Both the position numbers and the translations under genes were made by a program. This document shows positions 59,700-64,000 of a stretch of DNA of 64,000 nucleotides, piece after piece. Each line of letters opens with the position of its first letter. The stretch's first letter is position 1. The DNA is from Pseudomonas sp. CFII64 (GTDB lineage Bacteria; Pseudomonadota; Gammaproteobacteria; Pseudomonadales; Pseudomonadaceae): contig NZ_ATLO01000039.1 of the NCBI RefSeq assembly GCF_000416235.1, positions 84,951 through 148,950 on the forward strand, in the 5' to 3' direction. Under the pieces are notes generated by a model, which made no database searches, had not been told where the DNA came from, and was given only the letters and a program-made list of their open reading frames with translations.

Positions 59700-62600
59700 A
59701 TGTTGACCCTGCGCGGTGCTCCTGCCCTTTCTGCCTTTCGCCACAGCAAATTACTTGAGCAGCTGAAACAAAAAGTTTCAACTGTCAGTGGCTTGTACGC
59801 TGAATTTGCCCACTTCGCCGAGATTGCTGGCGATCTGACTGGCGAGGAACAGGAAGTTCTCGTTCGCATCTTGAAATACGGCCCAAGCGTGCCGGTTCAA
59901 GAGCCAAGCGGCCGGTTGTTCCTGGTATTGCCTCGTTTCGGCACCATTTCACCTTGGTCGAGCAAGGCCAGCGATATTGCCCGTAACTGCGGCCTGGCGA
60001 AAATCCAGCGCCTGGAACGTGGCATCACCTTCTATGTAGAAGGCCAGTTCAGCGAAGCCGAGGCGCAAGTCATCGCCGGCTGCCTGCACGATCGCATGAC
60101 GCAAATGGTGCTGGGATCGTTGCAGGAAGCCGAAGGGCTGTTCACCCATGCCCAACCCAAGCCGTTGATCGCCATTGATGTACTGGGCGGCGGACGTGCT
60201 GCGCTGGAGAAGGCCAACGTCGAGTTGGGCCTGGCGCTGGCGGAAGATGAAATCGATTATCTGGTCACCAGCTTCGCCGGTCTGGGGCGCAACCCGCACG
60301 ACATCGAGTTGATGATGTTCGCCCAGGCGAACTCCGAGCACTGCCGCCACAAAATCTTCAATGCCAGCTGGGACATTGACGGCGAGAGTCAGGAAAAAAG
60401 CCTGTTCGGCATGATCAAGAACACCTATGTCATGCACAGCGAAGGCGTGCTGTCGGCTTATAAGGACAACGCTTCGGTCATCGTCGGCAGCGTAGCCGGC
60501 CGTTTCTTCCCGGATCCGGAAACCCGCCAGTACGGTGCGGTGCAGGAGCCGGTGCACATTTTGATGAAAGTCGAAACCCACAACCACCCGACGGCGATTG
60601 CCCCGTTTCCTGGCGCATCGACCGGTTCGGGCGGCGAAATTCGCGACGAAGGCGCAACCGGACGCGGTGCCAAGCCCAAGGCTGGCCTGACCGGCTTCAC
60701 CGTTTCCAACCTGCAGATCCCCGGTTTCGAACAACCCTGGGAAGTGCCGTACGGCAAGCCTGAGCGTATCGTGACCGCGCTGGACATCATGCTCGAAGGC
60801 CCGCTGGGTGGCGCGGCGTTCAACAATGAATTCGGTCGTCCGGCGCTGACCGGTTATTTCCGTACCTTCGAACAATCCATCACCACGCCGCACGGCGATG
60901 AGGTTCGTGGCTACCACAAGCCGATCATGCTGGCGGGCGGCATGGGTAACATCCGTGCCGAACACGTACAGAAAGCAGAGATCACTGTCGGCTCCAAGCT
61001 GATCGTGCTGGGCGGTCCGGCGATGCTGATCGGCCTGGGCGGCGGCGCGGCATCGTCGATGGCCACCGGCACCAGCTCTGCGGATCTGGATTTCGCTTCG
61101 GTGCAGCGTGAAAACCCCGAGATGGAGCGTCGTTGCCAGGAAGTCATCGACCGTTGCTGGCAGCTGGGCGAAAAGAACCCGATCAGCTTCATTCACGACG
61201 TCGGTGCCGGTGGTTTGTCCAACGCCTTCCCCGAGCTGGTGAACGATGGCGGTCGTGGCGGTCGCTTCGAGTTGCGCAACGTGCCTAATGACGAGCCGGG
61301 CATGGCCCCGCTGGAAATCTGGAGCAACGAATCCCAGGAACGCTACGTGATGGCGGTGGGCGCAGCAGACTTCGAGCGCTTCAAGGCCATTTGCGAGCGT
61401 GAACGCTGCCCGTTCGCGGTCGTGGGTGAGGCCACTGAAGAGCCGCAACTGACCGTGACCGACAGCCATTTCGGCAACAACCCGGTGGACATGCCACTGG
61501 AAGTGTTGCTGGGCAAGGCGCCACGCATGCACCGTTCGGCTGATCGCGAAGCGGAGCTGGGCGATGATTTCGACCCGAGTACCCTCGATATCGAAGAAAG
61601 CGTGCAGCGCGTTCTGCATCACCCGGCCGTTGCCAGCAAAAGCTTCCTGATCACCATTGGCGACCGCAGCATCACCGGTCTGGTCGCTCGCGATCAGATG
61701 GTCGGTCCGTGGCAAGTCCCGGTTGCCGACTGCGCCGTGACCGCCACCAGCTTCGACGTCAATACCGGCGAAGCCATGGCCATGGGCGAGCGTACTCCGC
61801 TGGCGCTGCTCGACGCTCCGGCGTCCGGCCGTATGGCCATCGGCGAAACGCTGACCAACATCGCGGCCTCGCGCATCGGTAAAATTTCCGACATCAAATT
61901 GTCCGCCAACTGGATGTCCGCTGCCGGTCACCCAGGTGAAGACGCGCGCCTGTACGACACCGTCAAGGCTGTCGGCATGGAACTGTGTCCGGCGCTGGGC
62001 ATCACCATTCCCGTGGGCAAGGACTCGATGTCCATGAAAACCCGCTGGAGCGATGAAGGCGCCGAGAAGACCGTTACTTCGCCGATGTCGTTGATCGTGA
62101 CCGGTTTCGCGCCGGTGCTGGATATTCGCCAGACTCTGACGCCAGAGCTGCGCATGGACAAGGGCATCACTGACCTGATCCTGATCGACCTGGGCCGTGG
62201 CCAGAACCGTATGGGCGCTTCAATCCTGGCCCAGACCCACGGCAAGCTCGGCCGTATCGCGCCGGACGTTGACGACTCCGAAGACCTCAAGGCGTTCTTC
62301 GCCGTCATCCAGGGCCTGAATGCCGACGGTCACTTGCTGGCTTACCACGACCGTTCTGATGGCGGTTTGCTGGTGACTGCGCTGGAGATGGCTTTCGCTG
62401 GTCATTGTGGCCTGAACCTGTACCTGGACGGTCTGGCAGAATCCGCCAGCGAACTGGCTGCGATTCTGTTCAACGAAGAGTTGGGTGCAGTCATCCAGGT
62501 TCGTCAGGATGCCACGCCGGACGTGCTGGCCCAGTTCAGCGCCGCAGGTCTTGAAGATTGCGTTGCAGTGATCGGTCAGCCGGTCAACAACGACGAAGTC

Positions 62601-63596
62601 GCCATCAGCTTCAATGGCGAGCCGGTGTTCGGCGGCCAACGTCGCTTGCTGCAACGTCAATGGGCTGAAACCAGCTACCAGATCCAGCGTCTGCGTGACA
62701 ACGCCGAGTGCGCCGATCAAGAGTTCGACGCGCTGCTGGAAGAAGACAATCCGGGCCTGAGCGTCAAGCTGGGCTTCGACGTCAACGATGACATCGCCGC
62801 GCCGTACATCAAGACGGGTGTTCGCCCGCAAGTGGCGGTGCTGCGTGAGCAGGGCGTCAACGGTCAGGTGGAAATGGCAGCAGCGTTCGACCGCGCCGGT
62901 TTCAACGCCATTGACGTACACATGAGCGATATTCTCGCCGGTCGCGTCGATCTCAATGACTTCAAGGGCATGGTTGCCTGCGGTGGCTTCTCGTACGGCG
63001 ACGTGCTGGGTGCCGGCGAAGGCTGGGCCAAGTCGGCGCTGTTCAACGCGCGTGCCCGTGATGCTTTCCAAAGCTTCTTCGAGCGCCAGGACAGCTTCAC
63101 CCTGGGCGTGTGTAACGGTTGCCAGATGTTGTCCAACCTGCACGAACTGATTCCGGGCACCGAGTTCTGGCCGCATTTCGTGCGCAACCGCTCCGAGCAG
63201 TTCGAAGCGCGCGTGGCCATGGTGCAGATCCAGGAGTCGGCGTCGATCTTCCTGCAAGGCATGGCCGGTTCGCGCATGCCGATCGCCATCGCCCACGGTG
63301 AAGGTCACGCCGAATTCGCCAACGACGAAGCGCTGGTCGCTGCCGATGTATCCGGCACTGTAGCCCTGCGTTTTGTGGACAACCACGGCAAGGTGACCGA
63401 AGCCTACCCGGCCAACCCGAACGGCTCGCCGCGCGGGATCGGTGGTCTCACCAGCCGCGACGGTCGCGTCACCATCATGATGCCGCACCCTGAGCGTGTC
63501 TTCCGTGCCGCGCAGAACTCGTGGCGTCCGGAAGACTGGAACGAAGACGGCGCGTGGATGCGCATGTTCCGCAACGCGCGGGTCTGGGTGAACTAA
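59700..63596 (+). CDS. purL: Phosphoribosylformylglycinamidine synthase PurL
   Basis: A 1298-aa single-chain FGAM synthetase of purine synthesis. N-terminal domain MLTLRGAPALSAFRHSKLLE; FGAM synthase core with NSEHCRHKIFNASWDIDG, KVETHNHPTAIAPFPGASTG, LGGGAASSMATGTSSADLDF and GKDSMSMKTRW; C-terminal glutaminase (about residues 1040-1298) with LGVCNGCQMLSNLHELIPG (nucleophile Cys) and IAHGEGHAEF. The start at 59700 gives the family N-terminus; the frame is open 15 codons further up. It is large-type PurL, as expected for gammaproteobacteria. Confidence 0.98.
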   Translation: MLTLRGAPALSAFRHSKLLEQLKQKVSTVSGLYAEFAHFAEIAGDLTGEEQEVLVRILKYGPSVPVQEPSGRLFLVLPRFGTISPWSSKASDIARNCGLAKIQRLERGITFYVEGQFSEAEAQVIAGCLHDRMTQMVLGSLQEAEGLFTHAQPKPLIAIDVLGGGRAALEKANVELGLALAEDEIDYLVTSFAGLGRNPHDIELMMFAQANSEHCRHKIFNASWDIDGESQEKSLFGMIKNTYVMHSEGVLSAYKDNASVIVGSVAGRFFPDPETRQYGAVQEPVHILMKVETHNHPTAIAPFPGASTGSGGEIRDEGATGRGAKPKAGLTGFTVSNLQIPGFEQPWEVPYGKPERIVTALDIMLEGPLGGAAFNNEFGRPALTGYFRTFEQSITTPHGDEVRGYHKPIMLAGGMGNIRAEHVQKAEITVGSKLIVLGGPAMLIGLGGGAASSMATGTSSADLDFASVQRENPEMERRCQEVIDRCWQLGEKNPISFIHDVGAGGLSNAFPELVNDGGRGGRFELRNVPNDEPGMAPLEIWSNESQERYVMAVGAADFERFKAICERERCPFAVVGEATEEPQLTVTDSHFGNNPVDMPLEVLLGKAPRMHRSADREAELGDDFDPSTLDIEESVQRVLHHPAVASKSFLITIGDRSITGLVARDQMVGPWQVPVADCAVTATSFDVNTGEAMAMGERTPLALLDAPASGRMAIGETLTNIAASRIGKISDIKLSANWMSAAGHPGEDARLYDTVKAVGMELCPALGITIPVGKDSMSMKTRWSDEGAEKTVTSPMSLIVTGFAPVLDIRQTLTPELRMDKGITDLILIDLGRGQNRMGASILAQTHGKLGRIAPDVDDSEDLKAFFAVIQGLNADGHLLAYHDRSDGGLLVTALEMAFAGHCGLNLYLDGLAESASELAAILFNEELGAVIQVRQDATPDVLAQFSAAGLEDCVAVIGQPVNNDEVAISFNGEPVFGGQRRLLQRQWAETSYQIQRLRDNAECADQEFDALLEEDNPGLSVKLGFDVNDDIAAPYIKTGVRPQVAVLREQGVNGQVEMAAAFDRAGFNAIDVHMSDILAGRVDLNDFKGMVACGGFSYGDVLGAGEGWAKSALFNARARDAFQSFFERQDSFTLGVCNGCQMLSNLHELIPGTEFWPHFVRNRSEQFEARVAMVQIQESASIFLQGMAGSRMPIAIAHGEGHAEFANDEALVAADVSGTVALRFVDNHGKVTEAYPANPNGSPRGIGGLTSRDGRVTIMMPHPERVFRAAQNSWRPEDWNEDGAWMRMFRNARVWVN

Positions 63597-63600
63597 GGCC

Positions 63601-63912
63601 GTGTACAAGCTGGCGTTCTTTGTTCCGCCGAGCCATGTCGAGGCTGTCAAACAAGCCGTATTCGCCGCTGGAGGAGGGCGAATCGGGGCGTATGACAGCT
63701 GCGCATGGCAAACGCTGGGCCAGGGTCAGTTCCGCCCGCTGGATGGCAGCAAGCCATTTATCGGGCAGAGCGGCGTGGTCGAAAGCGTGGAGGAATGGAA
63801 GGTCGAGCTGGTCGTGGCTGACGCGCTGATTCAGCAGGTGGTGGTGGCTCTCAAGCAGAGCCATCCCTACGAAACGCCGGCTTACGAGGTTTGGCGGCTG
63901 GAAGCATTCTGA
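63601..63912 (+). CDS. Nif3/YqfO-like small protein
   Basis: A 103-aa protein starting at a GTG: YKLAFFVPPSHVEAVKQAVF, GGGRIGAYDSCAWQTLGQGQ, VVVALKQSHPYETPAYEVW. The HPYETPAYEV ending is typical of the PII-like insert domain of YqfO/Nif3 proteins, here free-standing as found next to purL in pseudomonads. Function unknown; the PII-like fold suggests binding of a nucleotide or metal. The start lies four bases after the purL stop, so it is co-transcribed. Confidence 0.85.
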   Translation: MYKLAFFVPPSHVEAVKQAVFAAGGGRIGAYDSCAWQTLGQGQFRPLDGSKPFIGQSGVVESVEEWKVELVVADALIQQVVVALKQSHPYETPAYEVWRLEAF

Positions 63913-63932
63913 ACACTGGGACTACCGCCTTG

Positions 63933-63963
63933 AACTGCCCCCCAAAATTTGGACGGTTTTGTT
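63933..63963. mobile_element. Possible IS3-type terminal sequence
   Basis: TGAACTGCCCCCCAAAATTT followed by GGACGGTTTT looks like the left end of an IS3-family (IS150-type) element. No transposase follows in the 37 bases left, so this may be a solo end or the start of an element beyond the window. Confidence 0.3.
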
Positions 63964-63966
63964 AAG

Positions 63967-63994
63967 CGGCTCGCGGATGAATCCGCTCCTACGA
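63967..63994. repeat. Partial REP-like sequence at the right edge
   Basis: AGCGGCTCGCGGATGAATCC followed by GCTCCTACG resembles the outer half of a REP element (compare GCTCCTACGG at 52996-53005). It is cut off by the window end. Confidence 0.4.
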
Positions 63995-64000
63995 GTCGGC

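Noticed and set aside
42198..64000. Search for CRISPR repeats in intergenic spaces
   Set aside because: Only REP-type palindromes were seen; there is no series of evenly spaced direct repeats anywhere in the window.

Overview
The window looks like chromosomal DNA of a Pseudomonas of the fluorescens group. The evidence is GC-rich codon use, REP/REPIN palindromes of the kind common in these genomes, and long core gene strings in the order known from pseudomonads (queA-tgt-yajC-secDF; iscRSUA-hscBA-fdx-iscX-ndk-rlmN-pilF-rodZ-ispG-hisS-yfgM-bamB-der; xseA-guaB-guaA; tadA-mltF-purL). Species assignment is inference from gene content only.

Left part (1-7.9 kb) is accessory metabolism, mostly on the minus strand: a manganese catalase, a SAM methyltransferase, a coupled DUF6152/DUF6644-type pair, several small conserved proteins, a ribbon-helix-helix protein, and a cluster holding a lactoylglutathione lyase-like protein, a Tat-exported gluconate-2-dehydrogenase-type small subunit, a GMC flavoprotein and a decayed piece of glyoxalase II (gloB).

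From 7.9 to 15.5 kb lies a foreign-looking island next to a tRNA-Leu(CAA) gene. It holds two phage baseplate genes, a large AT-rich SIR2-domain gene resembling defence-associated sirtuins, about 1.1 kb of gene-poor DNA with a phased motif array and an IS-like end, and a membrane protein of unknown function. The SIR2 gene is split by a single-base frameshift in a run of seven C. Removing one C restores an open frame across the KLHGS motif and gives a protein of about 1245 aa. This is the most interesting locus here.

From 15.7 to 51.4 kb are housekeeping genes: queuosine tRNA modification, Sec accessory translocase, suhB, trmJ, cysE, the complete Isc iron-sulfur operon with IscR-type sites at its promoter, ndk, rlmN (an Fe-S radical SAM enzyme), type IV pilus and cell-shape factors, ispG, hisS, outer-membrane assembly, der, a glutamine transaminase/omega-amidase pair, leuA with a candidate leucine-rich leader ORF, a cell-wall peptidase, xseA, a TSUP transporter and the GMP synthesis pair guaB/guaA.

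From 51.4 to 64 kb are a lipoprotein, a small membrane protein, a 975-aa dermonecrotic-toxin-like protein with a C-terminal GESH/MEH/NSH motif set, a Tat-exported multicopper oxidase, tadA, mltF, purL and a Nif3-like small protein. REP-type palindromes punctuate intergenic spaces at about 42.1, 44.2, 46.6, 53.0 and 63.97 kb.
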